Shown here one piece after another: positions 1 through 4,775 of a DNA stretch of 5,067 nt. Every line of letters starts with the position of its first letter. Position 1 is the first letter of the stretch. A program made the position numbers and the translations under genes. The stretch is taken from NCBI GenBank assembly GCA_017515925.1, contig JAFWEB010000035.1, positions 1 through 5,067 of the forward strand, written 5' to 3'. The notes beneath the pieces were generated by a model. That model made no database searches. It was not told the origin of the DNA and worked only from the letters and a program-made list of their open reading frames with translations. The DNA is from Candidatus Saccharimonadota bacterium. GTDB lineage: Bacteria; Patescibacteriota; Saccharimonadia; Saccharimonadales; Saccharimonadaceae.

Positions 1-3
1 AGA

Positions 4-960
4 TTAGTTGTATAGGTTCTCTACAGAGATAGAAGGACCTTGGGTAGTAGCAATATAGATAGATTTGACATACTGACCTTTGAGAGATGCTGGCCTCTGT
101 GATTTTAATGAATCAAAGAAAGCGTTTGCATTCTCTAAGAGTTTGTCGGTGCCAAATGATACCTTGCCAAGACCAATATGGATGATGGACTGCTTGTCTA
201 CGCGGTATTCAACCTTACCGGTTTTTGCTTCTTTGACGGCTTTTTCTACATCGGTAGTGACTGTGCCAGCCTTTGGATTAGGCATCAAACCCTTAGGACC
301 AAGGGTACGAGCATATTTACCAAGCTTTGGCATAAACTGTGGGGTAGAAATTAGAACATCAAAGTCGATTTCACCCTTTTCTAGGCGTTTTAGAAATGCG
401 TCATCTTCTGCAATATCAGCACCAGCTGCTTGAGCTTTCTTAGCCTCGTCAAGAGGTGCGAAAACTGCTACGCGGACTGTTTTACCGTTTCCATTTGGAA
501 GAACGATGGTGGTGCGGATATTCTGATCTGCCTGGCGTGGGTCTACACCTAGGCGGACGTGAGCTTCAACAGTAGCATCGAATTTAGCTGGATTTGTCTT
601 GGTAGCTAGTTCGATAGCATCTTTCAAAGTGTAAGTTTTCTTTTTATCAACTAATTTTGCAATCTCTTGATATTTCTTGCCACGGCGCTCAATCAGAGGG
701 CGAACCTTTGGTGCAGCACCTTTTGGCTTCTTTTCTGCCTCGGCATCAGCTTTAGCTTTGTCAGCTTTGCGAGCTTGACGCTCTTCTTCTGCCTTGACTT
801 CTTCGATGTGTTTCTTGGATTTTTTACCAGATTTAGCGAATTTCTCCTCTTTTGGAGCTTCGGTTTCTGGGGTTTCTTCGGTCTTTGGAGCTTCTACTGG
901 AGCTTCCTCGACTTTCTTTTCTTCTTTTGCAGCTTCTGCTGCTTTCTTGGCTTCTGCCAT
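4..960 (-). CDS. rplA: 50S ribosomal protein L1 (uL1) with long N-terminal extension
   Basis: L1 binds 23S rRNA and forms the mobile L1 stalk that helps release E-site tRNA. In many bacteria it also represses its own operon by binding the mRNA. The L1 domain starts near residue 91 ([20 protein letters not shown]) and carries the hallmarks [10 protein letters not shown] (140-149), [14 protein letters not shown] (154-167) and [16 protein letters not shown] (220-235), then [11 protein letters not shown] (259-269). The protein has 318 residues against about 230 for usual L1. The excess is a Lys/Glu/Ala/Pro-rich tail (1-85) that looks disordered. The ATG at 960 has an AAAGGA SD site (970-965) 4 nt upstream, so the tail should be translated. 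It lies 55 nt after rplK with no promoter seen between them, so the two are co-transcribed. The stop is TAA. The family is certain; the role of the tail is unknown. Confidence 0.97.
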   Translation of the reverse strand: MAEAKKAAEAAKEEKKVEEAPVEAPKTEETPETEAPKEEKFAKSGKKSKKHIEEVKAEEERQARKADKAKADAEAEKKPKGAAPKVRPLIERRGKKYQEIAKLVDKKKTYTLKDAIELATKTNPAKFDATVEAHVRLGVDPRQADQNIRTTIVLPNGNGKTVRVAVFAPLDEAKKAQAAGADIAEDDAFLKRLEKGEIDFDVLISTPQFMPKLGKYARTLGPKGLMPNPKAGTVTTDVEKAVKEAKTGKVEYRVDKQSIIHIGLGKVSFGTDKLLENANAFFDSLKSQRPASLKGQYVKSIYIATTQGPSISVENLYN

Positions 961-972
961 AGTTTCCTTTCT

Positions 973-1000
973 GTGGTATTAACGAGCTAGGCTCTTCCAC
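973..1000 (-). promoter_or_regulatory. Intercistronic hairpin just before the rplA ribosome binding site
   Basis: On the coding strand, GTGG (1000-997) can pair with CCAC (976-973). Inside it, GAGC (994-991) pairs with GCTC (987-984) around a 3-nt loop. The two 4-bp helices are separated by an asymmetric internal loop of 2 and 7 nt. The structure ends 2 nt before the rplA SD site, so it could affect rplA translation relative to rplK or protect an mRNA end. No U-run follows, so it is not a terminator. The helices are short, and this is a weak structural prediction only. Confidence 0.3.
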
Positions 1001-1015
1001 TTAATTAATTATTGG

Positions 1016-1447
1016 TTAATCAATAACTTCGACGCCCATAGAACGAGCGGTACCTGCTACAACCTTTACTGCGCCATCTAGGTCAACAGCGTTGAGCTGG
1101 TCCATTTTCTTCTGAGCGATTTCTTCTAGCTGGGCACGGGTAATCTTGCCAACTTTATCGATGTTTGGCTTACCAGAACCCTTTTGAATCTTGATAGCTT
1201 CGCGGATAAGATCATCTACTGGTTGACCGAGACATACCCAGTCAAAAGAACGATCTTCGTAGACTTTGATGTGGACAATAACGTTCTTGCCCATGAAATC
1301 TTTGGTAGCCTCGTTAAATGGATTGATGAAATCCATCATGTTTAGACCCCATTGACCAAGTGTAGAACCTACTGGAGGGCCTGCTGTAGCCTTACCACCA
1401 GGGACACGAAGTTTAAGATTGCCGATGCATTTTTTTGCTTCTGCCAT
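1016..1447 (-). CDS. rplK: 50S ribosomal protein L11 (uL11)
   Basis: L11 binds the GTPase-associated centre of 23S rRNA with L10 and the L7/L12 stalk, where translation factors act. At 143 residues it matches the usual length of about 142. The N-terminal domain shows TAGPPVGSTLGQWGLNMMDF (21-40), matching the family motif PSPPVGPALGQQGVNIMEF. The C-terminal rRNA-binding domain shows GSGKPNIDKVGKITRAQLEEIA and ends in GTARSMGVEVID. The family proline in PPVGP is Ser28 here. This is the residue called P26 in the E. coli/Thermus numbering, a known site of thiostrepton resistance. The following Ala and Gln are Thr29 and Trp32. The ATG at 1447 has AAAGG (1461-1457) 9 nt upstream. It is the first gene of a two-gene unit with rplA and has its own promoter. 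The stop is TAA. The assignment is certain. Confidence 0.97.
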   Translation of the reverse strand: MAEAKKCIGNLKLRVPGGKATAGPPVGSTLGQWGLNMMDFINPFNEATKDFMGKNVIVHIKVYEDRSFDWVCLGQPVDDLIREAIKIQKGSGKPNIDKVGKITRAQLEEIAQKKMDQLNAVDLDGAVKVVAGTARSMGVEVID

Positions 1448-1455
1448 AATTTTTT

Positions 1456-1503
1456 ACCTTTATTTAAGGTTTCCAACGGAAAATATATTTCCTAGTCGGA
1501 AAC
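1456..1503 (-). promoter_or_regulatory. Structured rplK leader, candidate L1 autoregulatory site
   Basis: Reading the coding strand, GTTTCC (1503-1498) pairs with GGAAAC (1474-1469). Inside it, GGAAA (1492-1488) pairs with TTTCC (1482-1478) around a 5-nt loop. The two helices are separated by an asymmetric internal loop, GACTA against GTT. Directly after it, ACCTT (1470-1466) can pair with AAGGT (1460-1456), which covers the rplK SD site. The two structures share positions 1469-1470, so they compete at their border. In E. coli, L1 binds the leader of the L11-L1 mRNA and represses both genes. Position and general shape fit that role here. I could not match the specific nucleotides of a known L1 site. 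Confidence 0.45.
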
Positions 1504-1508
1504 AGATT

Positions 1509-1522
1509 ACTAATATATTAGT
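1509..1522. repeat. 14-bp perfect palindrome in the rplK leader
   Basis: ACTAATATATTAGT is a perfect inverted repeat lying just downstream of the expected rplK transcription start (about 1529). It could be a small AU-rich RNA hairpin at the 5' end of the transcript or a site for a dimeric DNA-binding protein. In AT-rich intergenic DNA it could also be chance. No function can be assigned. Confidence 0.4.
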
Positions 1523-1535
1523 GCGTAACATATTC

Positions 1536-1564
1536 ATTTTAGCATGAAAAGGTGAAAATTGCAA
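1536..1564 (-). promoter_or_regulatory. Predicted promoter of rplK-rplA
   Basis: The -35 box is TTGCAA (1564-1559). A 17-nt spacer follows, then the -10 box TAAAAT (1541-1536), preceded by TGC, which makes an extended -10. The expected start is near 1529, giving a leader of about 80 nt. The -35 box directly abuts the U-run of the preceding terminator, so rplK-rplA is a separate unit from the upstream cassette. Confidence 0.7.
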
Positions 1565-1589
1565 GAAAAAGAGCGCTACTTAGCGCTCT
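1565..1589 (-). terminator. Intrinsic terminator of the three-gene cassette
   Basis: On the minus strand, AGAGCGCTA (1589-1581) pairs with TAGCGCTCT (1578-1570). The arms are perfect and separated by only 2 nt, so in practice about 8 bp with a 4-nt loop. Five T residues (1569-1565) follow. It lies about 10 nt after the stop codon of the 70-aa gene and ends transcription just before the rplK promoter. An A-run flanks the other side but no T-run follows on the plus strand there, so termination is expected in the minus direction. Confidence 0.85.
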
Positions 1590-1599
1590 AAAAAGTGTG

Positions 1600-1812
1600 C
1601 TAATCTTTCTCGGTGCTGTTTGATAAATTGCCAACTAAGAAGCCTGCACAAAATAGACAAACAGCATAAGAGGCCAAGCCCCAAAAATGTCCCGAGTTAT
1701 CATAGCTTCCGTAATAAAGATAGGAGCCACTTACGATAGCGCCCAAAAAGCAAGTAAAGAGAAATTCCACATCATCAAGAAATTTGCCCCTATTCTTCTC
1801 TCGTTTCGTCAT
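1600..1812 (-). CDS. Small two-TM membrane protein, unknown function
   Basis: I do not recognise this 70-residue protein. It has a charged N-terminus (MTKREKNRGK) and two hydrophobic segments at about 16-35 and 43-62. A short, Tyr/Gly/Ser-rich polar turn (YYGSYDNSGHFWG, 33-45) joins them, and the C-terminus is polar. This suggests a helical hairpin in the cytoplasmic membrane, with both ends inside by the positive-inside rule. It is likely real: the ATG at 1812 follows a long SD site, AAAGGTGGTGG (1827-1817), which begins at the stop codon of the preceding gene, and a terminator follows its stop. The gap to the 172-aa gene is 15 nt, so the two are probably translationally linked. The stop is TAG. 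It could be a small membrane partner of the 172-aa protein, but this is inferred from position only. Confidence 0.8.
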   Translation of the reverse strand: MTKREKNRGKFLDDVEFLFTCFLGAIVSGSYLYYGSYDNSGHFWGLASYAVCLFCAGFLVGNLSNSTEKD

Positions 1813-1827
1813 AGAACCACCACCTTT

Positions 1828-2346
1828 CTAATAATCTCGATCCTCTGGATCATAAATCGCTTTTAATACGAAACTTTTCTCTTCTTCTTTCTCTTCATCC
1901 ATCATTTTAGCGGAATAGAGCTCTGCGAGTTCTTCCTTCATCTTTTCAATGTTGTCATATTCTGCAATTAGTTCTCTGTAAACCGTGTCTTCTGCATGAG
2001 TATAGGTATCACCACGTAAAATATCAAATTCTTCCCAGTGATCTAACTCGCGCATTTTGTGAGCTGAAATACAGAATGAATAAACCGCAATGATTAAAAA
2101 CATCGCTGCCGCGGATTTCATCAAGATACTATCTGGGCGAACAAAGTAGATCAGATATATTGCGCTTCCAATCCCTATAGCTAGGCATGATAATGCACTG
2201 AAGTTTAGCATTAATTTATAATGGCTTAACTCTTCGCTATACTTTTTCATCGTGTCGAGTATCCTCTGCTCACGATTCTCTTTTAAAAAGAGAGATTTTT
2301 TCAGCTTGATTTGTTGCTCCAGATATTCAATTCTTTGATTAGCCAT
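1828..2346 (-). CDS. Membrane protein with flanking coiled coils, unknown function
   Basis: I do not recognise this 172-residue protein. Residues 1-45 are a charged helix likely to form a coiled coil (QRIEYLEQQIKLKKSLFLKE). Two transmembrane segments follow at about 47-69 and 74-95, joined by a very short turn (RPDS). A C-terminal region of about 75 residues is acidic and helical, with a probable coiled coil (ELIAEYDNIEKMKEELAELY) and an acidic stretch MMDEEKEEEK. Both soluble ends should lie on the same side, probably the cytoplasm. The ATG at 2346 is 2 nt after the stop of the 88-aa gene. Its SD site AGGGGG (2357-2352) lies inside the last codons of that gene, which points to translational coupling. 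The stop is TAG. It may act as a membrane anchor or scaffold, possibly binding the 88-aa coiled-coil protein; this is inference. Confidence 0.85.
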   Translation of the reverse strand: MANQRIEYLEQQIKLKKSLFLKENREQRILDTMKKYSEELSHYKLMLNFSALSCLAIGIGSAIYLIYFVRPDSILMKSAAAMFLIIAVYSFCISAHKMRELDHWEEFDILRGDTYTHAEDTVYRELIAEYDNIEKMKEELAELYSAKMMDEEKEEEKSFVLKAIYDPEDRDY

Positions 2347-2348
2347 CT

Positions 2349-2615
2349 TTACCCCCTATCAAGTGATTTTGTTGTACCTCTAACGAGTACATTTTGTTGT
2401 TTCACTGTTTCTTTGTGGCGATTCGCTGCAGATTTCACCAAAGTGCTCGTTTTTCTTCCAAGCTCTAAAGTTTTGCCGATTCGAATATCCTCTTCCTGCT
2501 CTTTTTTAAGCTGTTCCAACTCTTTCATAAGCTGGAATTCTTCCTTTCTACATCTCAGCAGTTGGTATTCTATTTCCTTAATTCGTTGTTCCAACTGATA
2601 ACCAAATAGACTCAT
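2349..2615 (-). CDS. Small coiled-coil protein, unknown function
   Basis: I do not recognise this 88-residue protein. Residues 6-44 form a strongly predicted coiled coil rich in Glu, Lys, Leu and Gln (QLEQRIKEIEYQLLRCRKEE and on). A polar, basic tail without hydrophobic stretches follows (KSAANRHKETVKQQ, 61-74), so it should be soluble. There is no signal peptide. The ATG at 2615 has a strong SD site, AAAGGGGGTGG (2630-2620). A second ATG at 2619 is in another frame and gives only a short peptide. It is the first gene of the cassette, with its own promoter behind nusG, and is coupled to the 172-aa gene. The coiled coil could pair with the similar charged N-terminal helix of that protein. Small coiled-coil proteins are hard to classify, so no function is claimed. 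Confidence 0.8.
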   Translation of the reverse strand: MSLFGYQLEQRIKEIEYQLLRCRKEEFQLMKELEQLKKEQEEDIRIGKTLELGRKTSTLVKSAANRHKETVKQQNVLVRGTTKSLDRG

Positions 2616-2666
2616 TCATCCACCCCCTTTCTATGAAATAGCACACATTGTAAAAAAGCGTGTGAC

Positions 2667-2700
2667 AAAAAATGCCACAACATAGATATTGTAGCATTTT
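2667..2700 (-). terminator. Intrinsic terminator of secE-nusG
   Basis: On the minus strand, AATGCTACAA (2698-2689) pairs with TTGTGGCATT (2680-2671) through 10 bp including one T-G wobble, with an 8-nt loop. Four further T residues (2670-2667) follow, making a run of six. Two more A-T pairs can extend the stem into the T-run. It begins 17 nt after the nusG stop codon. The 5' arm contains the -10 box of the next promoter. Confidence 0.85.
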
Positions 2701-2716
2701 ATGGTTAATTTGTCAA
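2688..2716 (-). promoter_or_regulatory. Near-consensus promoter of the three-gene cassette
   Basis: The -35 box is a perfect TTGACA (2716-2711), starting 1 nt after the nusG stop codon. A 17-nt spacer follows, then TACAAT (2693-2688), preceded by TGC, an extended -10. The expected start is near 2681, leaving a leader of about 65 nt. The -10 box sits in the 5' arm of the nusG terminator, so a transcript starting here lacks that arm and cannot form the terminator. It is the best match to the sigma-70 consensus on the minus strand. Confidence 0.8.
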
Positions 2717-2717
2717 T

Positions 2718-3263
2718 TTAGATCTTTTGTACTTGGAGTGCATCAAGCTCTACAGGTGTTTCACGGCCAAACATAGAAACCATGACTTTGAGCTTACCTT
2801 TGTCGGAATCAATCTCGGCAATTGTGCCATCAAAGCCCTTGAATGGACCATCGGTGATAGACACGACTTCATCGATTGCATAATTAACTGAGAATTTAGG
2901 ATCTTCTACGCCCATACGTTTCTTAATCTTGGCGATTTCTTTTTCAGAAACAGGTGTAGGCTGGGTACCGGTACCGATAAATCCAGTTACGCCAGGGGTA
3001 TTACGGACGATATACCAAGTTTCGTCAGAGAGTTTCATTTCAACTAATACATAACCCTGGAAAATCTTGCGATCGACAACTTTGCGCTTGCCGTTCTTGA
3101 TTTCAATCTGTTTTTCCTTTGGCACGAGAGCGTCGAAGATTTTACCTTTCATCTCGATACCACCAACACGCTGTTTGATGGATTCTGCTACCTTATCTTC
3201 GTAGCCAGAGTAGGTAGAAATAGCGTACCATGCTCTTGTATCATCATATCTGTTAACTGCCAT
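2718..3263 (-). CDS. nusG: Transcription termination/antitermination factor NusG
   Basis: NusG binds the clamp of RNA polymerase, aids elongation, and links polymerase to Rho or to ribosomal protein S10. The protein has 181 residues, as in E. coli. The NGN domain starts at AWYAISTYSGYEDKVAESI (11-29) and contains KIFQGYVLVEM (66-76) and VRNTPGVTGFIG (86-97). The KOW domain follows from about 130 with VVSITDGPFKGFDGTIAEID (133-152), then VSMFGRETPVELDALQVQKI at the end. All the family landmarks are present, with no insertion. The ATG at 3263 has AAGGAG (3274-3269) 5 nt upstream. The gene lies 18 nt after secE in the usual order and shares its transcript. The stop is TAA. The assignment is certain. 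Confidence 0.98.
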   Translation of the reverse strand: MAVNRYDDTRAWYAISTYSGYEDKVAESIKQRVGGIEMKGKIFDALVPKEKQIEIKNGKRKVVDRKIFQGYVLVEMKLSDETWYIVRNTPGVTGFIGTGTQPTPVSEKEIAKIKKRMGVEDPKFSVNYAIDEVVSITDGPFKGFDGTIAEIDSDKGKLKVMVSMFGRETPVELDALQVQKI

Positions 3264-3281
3264 ATTTTCTCCTTAAATTCC

Positions 3282-3701
3282 TTATTTAACCAACATTCCA
3301 AATACCCAAGTAAAGAGGGCGTCGAGTAGCATAATGATAGCGATAAAGATGCCTGTATAGACAAAAATCGCGAGGACTAGCTTCCAGGTGGCTTTCCTAG
3401 ATGGCCAGCGAACCTGACGAATTTCACGCCAAGAATCTCTGATATAACGACCGAGATAGACGATTGGTCTAATCAAAATAAATGGTTTTTTCTCAGATTT
3501 TTTGTCGGATTTAGCCTTTTTGGCTACCCCTGAAGCCTGTTTTGCAGGTTTTTCGGTCTTAGGGGCATCTGATACTACTTTGACTTTTGTAGTCGTTTCA
3601 GGTGCTTTTGCGGCCTTTTTAGAGGCTTTTTCGACCTTTTTCGGGCTCTCATCCTTAGGTTTACCAGGATCAGAGGCCTTAATTCTAGTGATTTTTGCCA
3701 T
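3282..3701 (-). CDS. secE: Preprotein translocase subunit SecE with long N-terminal tail
   Basis: SecE is the small clamp subunit that stabilises SecY in the SecYEG export channel of the cytoplasmic membrane. The conserved part is the C-terminal 60 residues: an amphipathic helix with YIRDSWREIRQVRWPSRKAT (86-105), including the typical E..+V.WP motif, then one transmembrane helix at about 107-133. This single-TM form resembles that of Gram-positive bacteria (about 60 residues). The protein has 139 residues because of a Lys/Ala/Pro/Thr-rich tail (1-73) that looks disordered and should lie in the cytoplasm. The ATG at 3701 has GAGGAG (3712-3707) 5 nt upstream, supporting translation of the tail. 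It is the first gene of the secE-nusG unit. The stop is TAA. The family call is firm from the C-terminal motif and from nusG next door. Confidence 0.95.
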   Translation of the reverse strand: MAKITRIKASDPGKPKDESPKKVEKASKKAAKAPETTTKVKVVSDAPKTEKPAKQASGVAKKAKSDKKSEKKPFILIRPIVYLGRYIRDSWREIRQVRWPSRKATWKLVLAIFVYTGIFIAIIMLLDALFTWVFGMLVK

Positions 3702-3717
3702 TTATGCTCCTCTCTAT

Positions 3718-3740
3718 AAAAAATAATCTCTTACGAGATT
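3718..3740 (-). promoter_or_regulatory. Terminator-like hairpin in the secE leader, possible attenuator
   Basis: On the minus strand, AATCTC (3740-3735) pairs with GAGATT (3730-3725) across a GTAA loop, a GNRA-type tetraloop. An A and six T residues (3723-3718) follow. It lies between the expected secE transcription start (about 3743) and the SD site, so it would form at the very 5' end of the transcript. The stem has 6 bp with only two G-C pairs. It may be a weak attenuator or a 5' stabilising hairpin rather than a full terminator. Confidence 0.45.
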
Positions 3741-3749
3741 GTCAAGTAT

Positions 3750-3778
3750 ATTTTAGCACTTGCCTGTAAATTTGTCTA
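3750..3778 (-). promoter_or_regulatory. Predicted promoter of secE-nusG
   Basis: The -35 box TAGACA (3778-3773, five of six matches) is followed by a 17-nt spacer and the -10 box TAAAAT (3755-3750), preceded by TGC. The expected start is near 3743. The -35 box overlaps that of the divergent promoter of the HD gene by 2 bp within the palindrome TCTAGA (3775-3780). Confidence 0.75.
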
Positions 3779-3806
3779 GACTTTTTGTTTACGGACATGA
3801 TATAAT
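3777..3806 (+). promoter_or_regulatory. Predicted promoter of the HD-domain gene
   Basis: The -10 box is a perfect TATAAT (3801-3806), preceded by TGA, an extended -10. The best -35 is TAGACT (3777-3782, four of six matches) with an 18-nt spacer. The expected start is near 3813, leaving a leader of about 35 nt with the SD site at 3833. It fires away from the secE promoter, and the two -35 boxes overlap. Confidence 0.75.
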
Positions 3807-3847
3807 TTTCCAGGTGGTGAGTGTATCTTAATAAGGAGGTGATTTAT

Positions 3848-4726
3848 GTGTCTCAAGAAATCGCTGATAGATTCAATTACGTTAAATTAATGAATGAAAA
3901 ATACAATATCCCTCAGAAATTATGGGATAACGCCGAAAAATTCACTGATTTAGGCTACGAAATCCGTAGTGGTTATCGGATAACAGACGTCTACAAAGAC
4001 GAAGAGAGAGACGAGGAAGCAGGATATGATATTTGCCCGCATATGCTGGCTTATGATATCAAAAATGACCCGGCCTACATCTCTGATGAGACGCGTGATT
4101 TTACACGCAAGCAGAAGATTACTCTGCGTCATCCCGAGTCAGTATTAGACCATTCTGCCAGAGTAGCCAATACAATGTCGGAAATCATGTTCGCCTACCC
4201 TGATTTATTTGTTGGGTATAGTCAGTTGGCTATCTTTAAGGTGGCGTTGAACCACGATATTGGCGAGGCAACTGTCCATGACATCCCGGATGATGGATCA
4301 AAAGCCCACGATTTGAAGGCGGATGCAGAGGCCAGAGCTGTTAATGATTATTATTCCTCTATCCCTGATCCGATGCATGGTATTATCTTGGATTATCATC
4401 GTCAGTTCGAGAATATGGACTCGTTTTTGGGCCAGATGATTAAGATGGTAGACAAAATCGATGCAATCGCTAGGTTGATCATGTTTGAACGCTACGATAT
4501 CAGGGGTAATATCTATGATAAGAATCCCCCGTCCAAGCAGGATATCAAGTTTGCCGAAGAAATCGGCACAGGTAATTGTACCGACGTCTGGGCAAGACAT
4601 CTCTACTGGCTCTTCCATGAGAAAATCCAGTTTGACCCGACAGTTATCAAGATTGCCGAAGATCTGCTTTATGCAGGCACAGTATCAGTTGGCAGGCCTT
4701 GGTTCAAATTTTGGCCGCGCACATAA
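3848..4726 (+). CDS. HD-domain phosphohydrolase, YfbR/HDDC2-like 5'-deoxynucleotidase
   Basis: The protein has a metal-dependent HD phosphohydrolase domain. Visible residues are PESVLDH (96-102, His102), LNHDIGE (134-140, His136-Asp137 and Glu140) and KMVDKIDAIA (199-208, Asp202 or Asp205). This pattern (ESV.DH, HD..E, then a late Asp) resembles E. coli YfbR and eukaryotic HDDC2, which remove the 5'-phosphate from deoxynucleoside monophosphates. The substrate here is inferred. It has 292 residues against about 200 in those families, with an extra N-terminal region of about 90. No membrane segment or signal peptide is seen. The start is taken as GTG at 3848, because the perfect SD site AAGGAGGTGA (3833-3842) fits it. 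An in-frame GTG at 3821 would lie only about 8 nt from the transcript start and would translate the SD site. The stop is TAA, followed by a terminator, so it is a single-gene unit. The thymidylate synthase homologue downstream supports a nucleotide role. Confidence 0.85.
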   Translation: MSQEIADRFNYVKLMNEKYNIPQKLWDNAEKFTDLGYEIRSGYRITDVYKDEERDEEAGYDICPHMLAYDIKNDPAYISDETRDFTRKQKITLRHPESVLDHSARVANTMSEIMFAYPDLFVGYSQLAIFKVALNHDIGEATVHDIPDDGSKAHDLKADAEARAVNDYYSSIPDPMHGIILDYHRQFENMDSFLGQMIKMVDKIDAIARLIMFERYDIRGNIYDKNPPSKQDIKFAEEIGTGNCTDVWARHLYWLFHEKIQFDPTVIKIAEDLLYAGTVSVGRPWFKFWPRT

Positions 4727-4739
4727 CTCACCACTTAAT

Positions 4740-4769
4740 TCCCCTGAGCTAAGTCTCGGGGGATTTTTT
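4740..4769 (+). terminator. Intrinsic terminator of the HD-domain gene
   Basis: TCCCCTGAG (4740-4748) pairs with CTCGGGGGA (4755-4763), 9 bp with one T-G wobble and a 6-nt loop. Six T residues (4764-4769) follow and, after CTG, five more. The stem is GC-rich and lies 13 nt after the stop codon. It is the strongest terminator in the window and separates the HD gene from the thymidylate synthase homologue. Confidence 0.92.
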
Positions 4770-4775
4770 CTGTTT

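Noticed and set aside
80..990. Plus-strand open frames opposite rplA (for example 80-433 and 667-990)
   Set aside because: They are antisense to a certain L1 gene. The Phe/Ser/Leu-rich peptides are what the complement of a Lys/Glu/Ala-rich tail gives, and no SD or promoter serves them.
2311..2598. Plus-strand open frame opposite the 88-aa gene
   Set aside because: It is antisense to a gene with promoter, strong SD site and coupled neighbour. Its Ser/Phe/Leu-rich content reflects the complement of a coiled-coil gene.
1600..2615. The cassette as a recently transferred mobile element
   Set aside because: There is no transposase, integrase, terminal repeat or target duplication. Base composition looked similar to the flanking genes by eye, and expression signals match the local style.
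2642..2664. CACAC/GTGTG hairpin in the cassette leader
   Set aside because: It is only 5 bp across a 13-nt loop with no second element, too weak to list as a feature.
3502..3726. Plus-strand open frame opposite the secE tail
   Set aside because: It lies opposite a certain gene and ends in the shared promoter region. It is the shadow of a low-complexity Lys/Ala tail.
3716..3745. Second secE promoter with a perfect TTGACA at 3745-3740
   Set aside because: The only -10 at a usable distance is TTTTAT in the U-run (3721-3716), and a start from it would fall inside the secE SD site. The box at 3778 fits better.
3821..3850. Earlier GTG (3821) or overlapping ATG (3846) as start of the HD gene
   Set aside because: GTG 3821 is about 8 nt from the expected transcript start and would translate the perfect SD site. 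ATG 3846 is in another frame and stops after 14 codons.
4298..4618. Minus-strand open frame opposite the HD gene, and the plus-strand frame 4485-4805
   Set aside because: Both overlap an HD-domain gene with clear catalytic motifs. Neither shows a convincing SD site or family motif, and the plus-strand frame runs through the terminator and into the thyA promoter.
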